A DNA stretch of 37,725 bases. Origin: Symplocastrum torsivum CPER-KK1. GTDB taxonomy: Bacteria; Cyanobacteriota; Cyanobacteriia; Cyanobacteriales; Coleofasciculaceae. Position 1 is the stretch's first letter; each line of letters opens with the position of its first letter. The position numbers were made by a program, and so were the translations under genes. The notes below the pieces were generated by a model. The model made no database searches, was not told the origin of the DNA, and saw only the letters and a list, made by a program, of their open reading frames with translations. The DNA is taken from NCBI GenBank assembly GCA_019358875.1, contig JAHHIF010000071.1, positions 1 to 37,725 on the forward strand. The letters run 5' to 3'. This document shows positions 15,626-23,952 of this stretch, one piece after another.

Positions 15626-17677
15626 TTACTCTGCCAAATTGCGGAGTGCATTAAAAAAAGGCTCCCCTGCCAACTGTTTTATCTCATATTTGAGTTCGGG
15701 GTCATACAAGTCTTTTAAGGCTTTGTGGGTTGCTGAATCTACTTCTACAGGTTGGAGAAAATCCTCCCCAATCAATGCTTGTAAGCGTTGACCGTCGTTG
15801 TAAAAGTATTCCTGAAGCAGGGGAATCACGCGATGATACCAAGTAAAGTGCAGGTCTTCAATATCGTTCACGTCTAGGAAATAACTATGTCCAATCTGAT
15901 AATCGTGGCTAAGTAGGGCAACAATGCGATGATTCAGTTGTGCCAGTAGTTTGTCTAACTGTATGCCATCTATATCTTTGCCGTTGAGAAGGTTTGGATT
16001 GGGCATCAACTCAACAAAAGCAAACCGCCGCCGAATCGCAATGTCAAGTAGGGCAATTGAGCGGTCTGCGGTGTTCATAGTCCCTAGAATGTAGAGGTTT
16101 GATGGGACACCGAACTTTTGACCTGAATAAGGTAGGGTAAGCGTTAATCCGTTTCTTTCCCCAAGACGCTTATCGTCCTCAATTAGCGTGATGAGTTCAC
16201 CAATTACCTTGGCGATGTTGGCACGGTTGATTTCGTCAATAATCAGAAGATAGCGGTGTTCTGGGTCAAGCTCTGCTTGCTTACAAATACTCTTAAACAC
16301 ACCATCTACAACTTCATAGCGCACTTGCCCTTCTTCATCAGTAATTGGCTTGAGTCCTTCGATAAACTCTTCATAAGCAAAAGATTGATGAAACGTAACA
16401 ATTTCCAGGTATTTAGATAAGTCAGGCGCGGTTTGTTTTGGATTATGAATTTCTTGTAATTGTTCACTCAAATTCTCTTCAACATACTCCTGACCTGCTT
16501 CGGTTAGCCACCATTGTTTCTGGTCATTTTTCTCAAACAGGAAGGGAGAACGGCGGTTTGCATACAAAACTGTTTTAACGCTTGGGTCAGTGTGGCTTTG
16601 CAGCATGGCTTGAATCATATTGTCTAGTTTTTTAGTGGCTGTTAGCTTCCAGTATTCATTAATTAGTGGCTCGTCTCCTAATTCCGAAGCTCTAAAAAAC
16701 TGTTTTTTCTGCTTATGTAAATAAAGGGTTAAAGCAATTACTTCATACCAATTTAGACCTTGTAAAATTTCTTGCCGCCGCTGTTTTGGCGAGATGGGTA
16801 CTTGCAGTTGCTTGGATAGAAAGAATTCAGCAAACCTTCTTAGCCAGTAAGTTTTTCCTGTACCTGGTGGACCATACAGGATGATGTTACGAGTGCGTTC
16901 CGTAATCTTTATTAGCTGCTTGAGTTCTTGGGGAACAGTTGACGGTTCTAGTTCCACTTCTATATCTTCCATTAGCTCTTCTGTTGATTCAGAGTTTGTC
17001 ATCAATGAACGCTCACCACCTTGGGGTAGAAGATGATATAGAAAACACATCATTTGCCTGGTGTCAAATTCTTCAAGCTCAGGTTGACTCTGCAAGAATT
17101 TTAAGAGCTGACGATTTGGGGAGTGCAGTCCTTCTTGTGGTTGTTGATAAAAATAGTTGAGAAAGTTTTTGAGATGAGTTGGATTGGAGATTGGAAGAAA
17201 ATTTTCAGGAAAGTATAAATAAAGAGGTTTGGCTCGTAAAGAATTGCGCCGTGGTCCCAAACCTTGTTGGGCACCAATCTTGTCAAGTTTGTCAAACTGA
17301 TTGGCTTCTACTGCCTGAATCAACTTCAATAGTCCATCTTTGAGCTTTTGGAAGGCTTCTTCAGGGCTGTCACTGCGTAAAGCTTTGTTCCAAGCCCACT
17401 TAGCTTCTTTCTTATTCCACCAAACTCCAAATTTAGAAACAGTGCCAGCTCTAATGCCTCCCAGCTCATGAGTTTTGAATTCTAACCAATAGCAAAAGCT
17501 GTCTGAATTTCGCTGACCGCTTGCATATTCTTCAAGAGTCAGGTCTGCTAACCTCTCTATCGGAAAACGTTGAACAAATTCTTCTCGGAGTTGCCGCAAG
17601 TTATCAGGCATCGTCTTGGGATTGTTCTGTAGCCAGTTGTGCAGTTCGGCACGCCAATCCTTGATTTGGTTATCCAC
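15626..17677 (-). CDS. mcrB: McrB-like AAA+ GTPase of a type IV restriction system
   Basis: 683 residues. The C-terminal two thirds is a McrB-type AAA+ motor: Walker A GPPGTGKT near 266-273, Walker B LLIIDEINRANIAKVIGEL near 475-493, and the sensor segment GTMNTADRSIALLDIAIRRR, with the McrB-type Asn-Thr-Ala-Asp and an arginine cluster. The N-terminal ~230 residues (FCYWLEFKTHELGGIRAGT, KFGVWWNKKE) form the variable DNA-recognition part and resemble those of other McrB relatives. Family members use GTP to translocate on modified DNA and need McrC for cleavage. Its start overlaps the end of the upstream McrC-like gene by 8 bp, so the two are co-translated. The gene order, mcrC first, is the reverse of the classical E. 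coli order. Confidence 0.85.
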   Translation of the reverse strand: MDNQIKDWRAELHNWLQNNPKTMPDNLRQLREEFVQRFPIERLADLTLEEYASGQRNSDSFCYWLEFKTHELGGIRAGTVSKFGVWWNKKEAKWAWNKALRSDSPEEAFQKLKDGLLKLIQAVEANQFDKLDKIGAQQGLGPRRNSLRAKPLYLYFPENFLPISNPTHLKNFLNYFYQQPQEGLHSPNRQLLKFLQSQPELEEFDTRQMMCFLYHLLPQGGERSLMTNSESTEELMEDIEVELEPSTVPQELKQLIKITERTRNIILYGPPGTGKTYWLRRFAEFFLSKQLQVPISPKQRRQEILQGLNWYEVIALTLYLHKQKKQFFRASELGDEPLINEYWKLTATKKLDNMIQAMLQSHTDPSVKTVLYANRRSPFLFEKNDQKQWWLTEAGQEYVEENLSEQLQEIHNPKQTAPDLSKYLEIVTFHQSFAYEEFIEGLKPITDEEGQVRYEVVDGVFKSICKQAELDPEHRYLLIIDEINRANIAKVIGELITLIEDDKRLGERNGLTLTLPYSGQKFGVPSNLYILGTMNTADRSIALLDIAIRRRFAFVELMPNPNLLNGKDIDGIQLDKLLAQLNHRIVALLSHDYQIGHSYFLDVNDIEDLHFTWYHRVIPLLQEYFYNDGQRLQALIGEDFLQPVEVDSATHKALKDLYDPELKYEIKQLAGEPFFNALRNLAE

Positions 17678-18962
17678 GCTTATTCATCAGTATTGTTTTT
17701 AATCTTGTTATCAAGTTGTCACGCTCCTGTGACTTGCTTAAATCCCCTCGTAGATCGACTGTGGCGGCAACAATTACTTGTTCACTGTCTTCCAAGGTAA
17801 ATTCTGCTTGTAAGGGTTGGGGAATATCCGCTGTCTGGGGATAGAGCAGTAGGACACGGGGAGATTGATAGCGATGAGCGTAGGCGTGCATTTGGTAGAA
17901 GTCGGATTCTGATACACCCAATTTTCGGTCGGTGGGTTTAAGTTGTTTGTACTTGGCATCTAGTAGTAGGGGAAAATTATCTCCGTTGCGGAAAGCGAGG
18001 TCGGGTTTGAGGCGGAAGACAGGTTCGCCGTGACTCGTATGTGCAAGGTGTAGGGTTGTTGTGTATGCCTGTGGTATCAACTCGCAGCTTCCCAGTTCGG
18101 CTGGCAGAATCTCTTCCCGATGGCGGCGAATAAAGTTAACGATGAATCCCTCAAACAGCTTGTTCATGTCGAAGACAAAGGCAAAGGTTGCCAAGTCACC
18201 TGCCGACAATTGCAAGCTACTGTTGTCGAGAAAAAGCTTTGCTAGGTTGAGCAGGGGTTCGTATCGTTGGTTGAGTCGGGTGATGGGAATGAGGCTAGCA
18301 TCGTTAACTGTGGCTGATGGCAATAGTGTTACCTCTTCCATCCAATGCCGCAGTTCGCCTAAAATTTTGCGGTTAGTGGCATCGCGGCTGAGTTGCCAGA
18401 GGCGTTCGACAACGTAACGAAAGATGCGGTTGAGTGAGTTATCAGCACTGAATTCGTCGTAAGCAACGGCAAACAGATGTTGGCGTTCGGGACGGCGGAG
18501 TTGTTTTAAAAGTTGCCATTTGCCTTTGAGAACAGGTAAGACATCTTCAACGGTTTGGTAGCTGCGATAAGCTCCCCTGTGCCATTCTTCCCTTAAATTT
18601 GAGACTAGCAGACGGGTCAGGAGTTCAAACCAGTCTAGGTTGTTTTGCATTAACTGGGTCACAGCCGTTTCCCGCACCACTAATTGACCCGTGTATTCGA
18701 GCAGGTAAAGAAGATTGCGGTTAGCTTTGGTTGCTTTATCCTCGTCTTCCGAGCGGAACATTTTGGGTAACACTTGAACGGTGCGCCTGCCCAAGCGAAA
18801 AACACCGACGTATTGTGTTGCTTGAAGTTCGCGCTGACCTCTGCGTGTTATTGCTCGTAGAACCTCTACACCCAAGACTCGTCGCAGCCGCTCGATTGCT
18901 GCTAAGTCTCGCTCAGTCCAATCAAACCCAGCAGTAAAGCCATACTCAAAAATGGTGGTCAC
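17670..18962 (-). CDS. mcrC: McrC-like nuclease subunit
   Basis: 430 residues from a GTG start. The C-terminal region RLKPDLAFRNGDNFPLLLDA followed by KYKQ is the PD-(D/E)xK nuclease signature of McrC-type proteins (PD, then DAK), followed by SESDFYQMHAYAHRY, also typical. The N-terminal half (TQYVGVFRLGRRTVQVLPKM) fits the McrC domain that contacts the McrB ring. The length is normal for the family. It is the first gene of a two-gene minus-strand operon with the McrB-like gene and is divergent from the exported-protein gene at 19183, so promoters for both should lie in 18963-19182. Confidence 0.85.
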   Translation of the reverse strand: MTTIFEYGFTAGFDWTERDLAAIERLRRVLGVEVLRAITRRGQRELQATQYVGVFRLGRRTVQVLPKMFRSEDEDKATKANRNLLYLLEYTGQLVVRETAVTQLMQNNLDWFELLTRLLVSNLREEWHRGAYRSYQTVEDVLPVLKGKWQLLKQLRRPERQHLFAVAYDEFSADNSLNRIFRYVVERLWQLSRDATNRKILGELRHWMEEVTLLPSATVNDASLIPITRLNQRYEPLLNLAKLFLDNSSLQLSAGDLATFAFVFDMNKLFEGFIVNFIRRHREEILPAELGSCELIPQAYTTTLHLAHTSHGEPVFRLKPDLAFRNGDNFPLLLDAKYKQLKPTDRKLGVSESDFYQMHAYAHRYQSPRVLLLYPQTADIPQPLQAEFTLEDSEQVIVAATVDLRGDLSKSQERDNLITRLKTILMNKRG

Positions 18963-19182
18963 TGAAATCTCGAATGAGTTTTTGTGTCACTCTGGCACGA
19001 AACAATAAGCACAATCATTTACATTTGAAATCTAAACTTCTGGATTTTCAACCGTAATTTCCCCTAGAACTTAGAATTATCTAGATGATTTTTCAGTAAA
19101 TCCCTCATTTTCCGCAAAGTTCATAAAGCCTAAGGTGTAGATGTGAGCTTTCTGGTGCTACACCACAGAGGAATAATTTTTG

Positions 19183-19722
19183 ATGAAACTGAATAAAAGA
19201 CTGACCAATCTGGTTTTGATTGGCTTAACGTTGATGCCTGTGACAATTCAAATGGCAGTGCTGACACCAAATGCGATCGCTCAAGAGCAGAACCCTGTAG
19301 CTCCTATCCTACAAGAGGTCTTACCTCAGTTACGCCAGATGTCCCAATTGCCAATCTTATTACCTTCTGAACTTCCTCCTGAAACAGAGCGGCTTTATGT
19401 TGGAGGGTCAGCCGGAGAGTCCTCTTACAACATCGAGATTGGCTATACCCCTGACTGTTCTGGTAGTGCTTGTATGGTTGGTAGTTTCTCGGCATCAACA
19501 GAAAGCTTCGGTCGGGATGGTAATCCTATCACTCTGGTAAATGGCATCAGAGGTTACTACCTGGAGACAACTTGCCCAATTTGCGGAGATTCGTCACTGA
19601 GTTGGGAGCAAAATGGCGTGTCCTACCTCATCCGCTATAAGGTTCCGGCTCAGACAAGTAAGCAAGTGCTAGAGGGGATGATGCGAATGGCTAACTCAGC
19701 AATTAAGGCAGGAGCAAGATAA
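19183..19722 (+). CDS. Exported hypothetical protein
   Basis: 179 residues from ATG 19183, with GAGG about 10 bases upstream (an in-frame TTG at 19180 is less likely). Residues 1-35 form a signal peptide: KLNKR, a hydrophobic core (LVLIGLTLMPVTIQMAV), then a probable AIAQE cleavage site. The mature part has two Cys pairs (CSGSAC and CPIC) that could form disulphides, and a Gly/Ser-rich beta-like segment. No family was recognised. It is likely periplasmic or extracellular. It is followed after ~90 bp by another exported protein in the same direction, so the two may be co-expressed. Confidence 0.65.
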   Translation: MKLNKRLTNLVLIGLTLMPVTIQMAVLTPNAIAQEQNPVAPILQEVLPQLRQMSQLPILLPSELPPETERLYVGGSAGESSYNIEIGYTPDCSGSACMVGSFSASTESFGRDGNPITLVNGIRGYYLETTCPICGDSSLSWEQNGVSYLIRYKVPAQTSKQVLEGMMRMANSAIKAGAR

Positions 19723-19814
19723 AAACTGTAACAACAGTGAATTTGTAATAGACACTATCCAGTCTGAAGACTACTTAAGCCATTTCTATCTGCACTTAGC
19801 TGACAATAATAAAG

Positions 19815-20432
19815 ATGAAAAATCTTAACCCGTCTCTTGCCACAATTCCTTTAGTTTCTCTGTCCCTGCTGAGTCTAAGTTTTTCGCCTGTTGCACTTGC
19901 TAATAACCCAAGTTCCGTCATACCCAAGAATACCCAGCAATCTTCAACGCTCATCGCGCAACAACAGATTTGTAATGTGGTTAATATTCAGACGGGTCAG
20001 TTAGCTTTACGCCATTCTCCTGGTGGTGAATCACGAGCGGGTCTAAATAATGGCAATACTGTGGCATTCTTGCGTGGAGGTGGTGTGCCTTGGGCTTATG
20101 TGCGTGTACTTAATGGTCCCAATAGTAGAGTAAATGGCTTGGAAGGTTGGGTAAATGCAAACTATTTATCTTGTAGTCAAGCTAGTGCCGTTACGCAATC
20201 TCCCCAAATATTTTGCGATGTGGTCAATATTCGGACGGGTCAACTCGCTCTACGATTCGCTCCAGGTGGAGAGTCGAGAGCGGGTCTGAATAATGGTAAT
20301 ACGATAAAGTGGCTCAGGGACGGGAATAATCCTTGGGTTTACGTGCGTGTTGTAGATGGTCCTAACAATGCGGTTAATGGTTTGGAAGGTTGGGTGAACT
20401 CGGATTACCTAGCCTGTTATGACGATGCTTAA
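19815..20432 (+). CDS. Exported protein with two SH3-like repeats
   Basis: 205 residues. Residues 1-29 form a signal peptide ending SPVALAN. Two ~70-residue repeats follow: CNVVNIQTGQLALRHSPGGE (from ~52) and CDVVNIRTGQLALRFAPGGE (from ~130). Each ends with NGLEGWVN.-YLSC or -YLAC. The pattern (LALR.SPGGES.AGL.NGN, VRV, GWVN..YL) is that of bacterial SH3 domains (SH3_3 type), which usually bind cell-wall peptides or other ligands. The near-identity of the repeats points to a recent internal duplication. Each repeat has Cys at both ends, possibly a disulphide. Probably periplasmic. Confidence 0.75.
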   Translation: MKNLNPSLATIPLVSLSLLSLSFSPVALANNPSSVIPKNTQQSSTLIAQQQICNVVNIQTGQLALRHSPGGESRAGLNNGNTVAFLRGGGVPWAYVRVLNGPNSRVNGLEGWVNANYLSCSQASAVTQSPQIFCDVVNIRTGQLALRFAPGGESRAGLNNGNTIKWLRDGNNPWVYVRVVDGPNNAVNGLEGWVNSDYLACYDDA

Positions 20433-20504
20433 AGTTGGTGCTTGCTAAGCCTGACAAAGCTGTAATTGCGTTCGGGCGATAGCGAAGCGAGTAAAGCGAA
20501 GCGC

Positions 20505-20702
20505 AGATCGCGTCTTGGCATCGTTGGAAGTGGGAAAGCAGTCAGCACAGTACAAGAGAGTCAGAGCAGTTGTGATTGAACTGGAAGACTTTGAGCGGGA
20601 AGGAGCGATCGCATCTTTAAAAGCGGGTCAGCAAGTAATTCCTGTCTCACTGGATGCAATTCGCTAGCGGTTGGCAAGCACAGCTATGAGTCTTAGCGTT
20701 TG
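20505..20702 (+). repeat. Module B joined to module A in one frame
   Basis: This is the most complete reading of the repeat frame: DRVLASLEVGKQSAQYKRV continues directly as RAVVIELEDFEREGAIASL and KAGQQVIPVSLDAIR before a stop at 20665-20667. Elsewhere A and B occur separately. The junction suggests that both come from one ancestral gene tail, or that repeats have fused. The palindrome at 20705-20723 follows. Confidence 0.6.
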
Positions 20703-20726
20703 AAGTGTCTAACCGTTAGACACTTC
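20702..20726. repeat. Dispersed palindrome, copy 6 (C centre)
   Basis: The core lies at 20705-20723 and GAA / TTC arms extend the stem. It lies 3' of the SH3 gene and of module A. Confidence 0.9.
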
Positions 20727-20851
20727 GGTTACATGATTTGCTGACATGGTTTAGTTTTTCAGCCTAAAAGCGCGATGCCCGAACAGCCATTACACTTCTC
20801 AGATTGAGGCGTGGTAAGCATTGAGTCAAAAAGTTGGAGGGAGTGACATGA

Positions 20852-21007
20852 ATGAGCGATCGCATTAATCAACGCTTGCGAGAGAAAACCTCAGCTAAGG
20901 CGCGATCGCTTCAACTTGTGGAGTTTGACTTGACATAGGCACTACCCTCAGATGTAAAACTCCAAAAACTTGTACAACCCTTAGTAAAACCAAGTAGTGA
21001 AGTGTGA
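20852..21007 (+). pseudogene. Small ORF with strong ribosome site and in-frame amber codon
   Basis: ATG 20852 follows GGAGGGAG at good spacing. The frame reads MSDRINQRLREKTSAKAR, then SLQLVEFDLT, then TAG at 20936-20938, and continues open as ALPSDVKLQKLVQPLVKPSS to TGA 21005-21007. The total would be 50 residues. The strong ribosome site and sensible sequence on both sides of the stop suggest a small gene broken by one mutation, or a 28-residue peptide. No family was recognised. Confidence 0.4.
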
Positions 21008-21045
21008 GAGGGCGATTGTCTTCGAGCCGACAAGAAAGAGTATCT

Positions 21046-21081
21046 AAAAAACAACCCTGATGGGTGAAAACCCTCTCAGGG
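21046..21081 (-). terminator. Terminator of the catalase-family gene
   Basis: On the minus strand CCCTGA pairs with TCAGGG, with inner GGGTTTTCACCC pairing, followed by TTGTTTTTT. It lies about 40 bp after the stop of the gene at 21119-22141. Confidence 0.75.
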
Positions 21082-21118
21082 TATTGTGCAATTTTCAAAA
21101 ACCTTGGCTAGCAAAGGA

Positions 21119-22141
21119 TTACTCACGCGGCTCGTCTTGGACAACAGTATAAGGTTGAGGCTCTCTCATACGCTTCTCCATGTGTTCGCGTCGAGACTTC
21201 GCTAGTTCTTGGTAAATTTTCTGACGCGCCAAATTCACGCTGCCGAGTGGCTCATGTTCGGGTAGGGTGTGCCAGGGTGTGAAGAGTAACCCTTCATCCA
21301 ATCGCTTGCGCTCATCGAAATCAAACTTCTGACTAGGAATTCTGATAGTTGCTACCTTAACAAAGGGTGCATCCTCCTGTTTCCACTCCTTCATCGGGTT
21401 TTCCACTGGTGTTTTCTCTTCATCCACATGAAGCTGTATCAGGAAGTCAAAAATGGCATCTTTCCCTTGATGAGTTAGAAAGTTGACCATTGCCTCACGC
21501 AGATAGCTATCGGAATTAGACTCATCTGTAGAGGTTTCTACTTCATGCTGAGGCTTAACGGAAAACTTAATGGGATTAGAGCCTAACTTGTAAGGAGTCG
21601 TACTCCAATATTCAACGTCGAGAGGATTGGAAATCTTCTTGCTGCCCATTTCTTGAGCAATGGCAAGCGAAGGCTTCATAGCTTTCATCAGCTCTGGAGT
21701 GGCTTTTCCACTTTTCACGGTGGCAATATCAATATACCCTTTGACATCCTTCACAAAAAAGACTGGGTGATTTAAGAGAATGAAGTCCTGTGTTTTCTCC
21801 TCATCGTCTAGGACTTTTTCACCTTCGACGTTCATCAGTTTAATTGCCATGCCACGAGCATCTGGCTCTTTATCTGATTTGAGTTCACCTCGCTTCTCAG
21901 GGCTGGATGCATTGGAAAAACGAACCCAGATGGGATAAGTCAGAGGTTTGGCAAAAACACCAACCTTCATCGTCTCTGGAATATCGCTTTCAACGATAAA
22001 CTCTCCCCAGAGTAACCCGTGACTTTTAGCATGGACGTGCCGTAAGTCTGGTCCCTTTTCTTGCTGCTCTTTACGGTTAGCCTCTAAAACCGTATTGGTC
22101 ATAGCTACCTGTTCTGAGTCAGGTAATTGTGAATTGGTCAT
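21119..22141 (-). CDS. Catalase-family heme protein, small form
   Basis: 340 residues. The N-terminal half has the catalase-like distal heme pocket: RHVHAKSHGLLWGEF (distal His in HAKSHG), WVRFSNA, DARGMAIKL and NHPVFFVKD (distal Asn region). The C terminus FDERKRLDEGLLFTPWHTLP, then EHEPLGSVNLARQKIY, matches the small catalase-related family (about 300-350 residues, also found fused to lipoxygenases). The usual proximal-Tyr motif of true catalases is not evident, so peroxidase, hydroperoxide-lyase-like or another heme activity is as likely as catalase. No signal peptide. ATG 22141 follows GAGGAG. A rho-independent terminator follows at 21046-21081, so it is probably a single-gene transcript. 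Confidence 0.75.
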   Translation of the reverse strand: MTNSQLPDSEQVAMTNTVLEANRKEQQEKGPDLRHVHAKSHGLLWGEFIVESDIPETMKVGVFAKPLTYPIWVRFSNASSPEKRGELKSDKEPDARGMAIKLMNVEGEKVLDDEEKTQDFILLNHPVFFVKDVKGYIDIATVKSGKATPELMKAMKPSLAIAQEMGSKKISNPLDVEYWSTTPYKLGSNPIKFSVKPQHEVETSTDESNSDSYLREAMVNFLTHQGKDAIFDFLIQLHVDEEKTPVENPMKEWKQEDAPFVKVATIRIPSQKFDFDERKRLDEGLLFTPWHTLPEHEPLGSVNLARQKIYQELAKSRREHMEKRMREPQPYTVVQDEPRE

Positions 22142-22323
22142 AACTCCTCAAACCTTTTACTTGCAATGGTTGTGACTTTTGGAAGTCAGGAAAAACTTGT
22201 AACGTGCCGCTGAAGTACCCGGTAGGCTAGATCTGTCCGGGGTTCAGAGGCTATTGGTTGACTCTGTTATAAGAGCGGTTGAGCCAAGATGTAAAGAGTG
22301 CGATCACCTTGGCTCGATTTTAG

Positions 22324-22469
22324 ATAGACAGACTCATGGAGTATGTCGTGGTTCACGAGTTAGTAAACCTTGGGATAGGGTGGAGCGTATTGTGAGTGAT
22401 TGGTGTGATGCCTACGGCGGGCTTCGCCAACGCAAGCAGTGGTTAGCCGAGAATCAGGCAAGCTTATGA
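22324..22469 (+). pseudogene. Remnant of a YgjP-like (DUF45) metallopeptidase
   Basis: One frame reads IDRLMEYVVVHELVNL, matching the YxVVHELxHL zinc motif of YgjP/DUF45 metallopeptidases, but the second zinc His is Asn. After a frame change, WDRVERIVSDW and LRQRKQWLAEN match the C terminus of the same family. The segment between is deleted, and CDAYGG comes from an inserted copy of a short cyanobacterial repeat (GCCTACGGCGGGCTTCGCC). YgjP-like genes are commonly found beside type I restriction systems, so this is probably a fossil of a lost restriction locus. Confidence 0.65.
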
Positions 22470-22556
22470 CCTTTAGAGATGGGTGAGACGTGGGAGCGAT
22501 CGCACTTATCAACGGCAAGGCAGATCGCACTACTTTTAGGACTTGAACCAGGACAA

Positions 22557-22862
22557 GGAGCGATTGCATCTAAAAGCGGCTCAGCAAGTAATTCCTGTGT
22601 CACTGGATGCAATTTATCAGTCGTTGGCAAGCAGCTTGGTGAGTCTTAGCGTTTGAGTAAGTGTCTAACGGTTAGACACTTTTAAATATAGCTTTTTAGA
22701 GCATAATACGTTGTGGCTGATGAGTGTTGAACGTTTGACAGCTACGATTACGTGTTACTCCGCGAAGTTGGAGAAAGGAAGCAATCGCTCTCCAAACATC
22801 CCTTAACTAAGGCGGCTAAAGGTGATTGAACTGGAAGACTTTGAGGGGAAGGAGCGATCGCG
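22557..22862. repeat. Inverted copy of the 511-1062 compound repeat
   Basis: Order here: module A (22557-22660), palindrome (22661-22679), spacer (22681-22783), partial module A (22784-22862). The reverse complement of 511-1062 has the same order. The spacer contains ATATAGCTTTTTAGAGCATA and GGAGAAAGGAAGC on both sides. A long inverted repeat about 21 kb apart could mediate inversion of the intervening segment. Confidence 0.8.
22659..22681. repeat. Dispersed palindrome, copy 7 (G centre)
   Basis: The core lies at 22661-22679 with AA / TT added pairs. Confidence 0.9.
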
Positions 22863-23022
22863 GGTCATGAGACATTGGAAACTACCCGTTGTTACTGTCA
22901 ACCTCTCGCCACGACTAAGCAAAAGCTGTGGAAGTGATTGGAGAGTCAGAATAAATTTCTATTCTTCCTGACGCTTGTACAACAGGGGTGAATTAAAGAA
23001 GAAGTAGATGCACCCTGATAAC

Positions 23023-23053
23023 TGCCCTTTGCCTCACGGCGAGGGTTTTTTGT
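23023..23053 (+). terminator. Hairpin with T-run
   Basis: CCCT...AGGG with an inner CCTC-ACGGC-GAGG stem, followed by TTTTTTGTTTT. No complete plus-strand gene precedes it, so it may be left from a lost gene. Confidence 0.5.
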
Positions 23054-23064
23054 TTTGGAAGCAA

Positions 23065-23214
23065 TCAGTACGGGTCTGCAATATCTTCATCTGTCCAGAC
23101 CCAGCGGCGCTGAAAGTCAAAGGGTTGAATTTTGCCGGAAACAATGTCACGCAGCAAGTCAGCAAGGCGTGTTTTGGTGGAGTCGAAGTTGGACGTTTCG
23201 CAAATTCCGGTGAC
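23065..23214 (-). pseudogene. N-terminal remnant of a DUF262 (GmrSD-type) gene
   Basis: The minus-strand frame reads TSNFDSTKTRLADLLRDIVS, then GKIQPFDFQRRWVWTDEDIA, then DPY and stop. This is the DUF262 opening pattern (LxDLLxDIxxGKIQxPdFQRxWVW). DUF262 is the GTPase/dNTP-using domain of GmrSD type IV restriction enzymes and relatives. Only about 45 residues remain, no normal start codon is in frame, and the rest of the protein is missing. It is a fossil of another defence gene. Confidence 0.75.
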
Positions 23215-23499
23215 CTATGCGTTTAAAGATAGTTGTAATTCACAACTTATTCACAGCTTCTGGTTAACTTAGTAAGTAATCAGGAGTAAGCCTGAGCCGT
23301 AGCGCTAAGTTGAATTCTTATCTGAAAACCGCTAGCCAGCAATCTCGAAAACGTTGACTAGCTTATAAGTTACTAAAACCCAGGCTATATTGGTCTGGGT
23401 TTATTATTTGTATCGCTCTCCTAAGAAAAGAGAATGGTTTCTTGCTTGACCAAACTAATGTGATCGCATCCGTAAGTGCTGGCAGGAAAAGGCGCTCCA
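23215..23499. other. Intergenic
   Basis: No gene is seen. CTAGC and GTTGACTAGC words near 23330-23360 form no clear structure. Confidence 0.35.
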
Positions 23500-23597
23500 A
23501 GAGAGAGAAACGCGATCGCGTTCTGGCAGCGCTGGAGGTGGGAAAGCAATCGGCACAGTTCAAAAGGGTCAAGGCAGTTTTGGATCAGATGATGTCC
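23500..23597 (+). repeat. Module B repeat, copy 4
   Basis: The frame reads RDRVLAALEVGKQSAQF, then KRVKAVLDQMMS and TGA, directly followed by a long palindrome. This copy ends in a normal stop, which may show the true end of the ancestral frame. Confidence 0.6.
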
Positions 23598-23600
23598 TGA

Positions 23601-23641
23601 AAAAATTAAGAGTGTCTAACGGTTAGACACTCTTAATTTTT
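23601..23641. repeat. Dispersed palindrome, copy 8, 41 bp (G centre)
   Basis: The core lies at 23612-23630; perfect arms AAAAATTAAGA / TCTTAATTTTT give 20 bp per side. It lies 3' of the minus-strand RHH gene at 23713 and of module B on the plus strand, so it is placed as a bidirectional terminator. Confidence 0.9.
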
Positions 23642-23712
23642 GGGAGGTGTGAACTGCGAAGCGCTTTACTCGTTTCGCGATCGCGTCAAGATTCCCAGCA
23701 ATGATTGCTTCC

Positions 23713-23907
23713 CTAATCTCCCTTACCTTTGTTGTCAGATGAAGGGGGTGGAGTTTCCCGTTCCTCCACATAATCCTGAATCATGTCAAACAGAACATCA
23801 GTCATGTTCTTGCCGTCCTTAGCACAGACAGCTTTGAAAGAGTTCCGTAAGTCTTCAGGAATCGAAGTTTTGACGACTACTAATTTTTGCTTCTCGCTCA
23901 ATGCCAA
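23713..23907 (-). CDS. Small ribbon-helix-helix protein
   Basis: 64 residues. VVVKTSIPEDLRNSFKAVCA with GKNMTDVLFDMIQDYVEE is a classical CopG/Arc-like RHH layout (strand, helix, turn, helix), followed by an acidic/proline tail and GKGKGD. Such proteins repress plasmid copy-control, antitoxin or transfer genes. The start appears to be TTG 23907 with AGG upstream. It is divergent from the gene pair at 24183-25039. The intervening region contains a symmetric ACTTAAAG/GTCTTTAA repeat, a good operator candidate. Confidence 0.65.
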   Translation of the reverse strand: MALSEKQKLVVVKTSIPEDLRNSFKAVCAKDGKNMTDVLFDMIQDYVEERETPPPSSDNKGKGD

Positions 23908-23952
23908 GACCTATATAACCTTTAGCCCTATTGTCTCATTTAGTAACAACAG

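Noticed and set aside
22254..22323. 5' part of a 71-codon plus-strand frame.
   Set aside because: Only the 3' part resembles the YgjP family; the beginning is an accidental open stretch.
23008..23226. 72-codon plus-strand frame.
   Set aside because: It is the antisense shadow of the DUF262 remnant, whose minus-strand reading has clear motif similarity.
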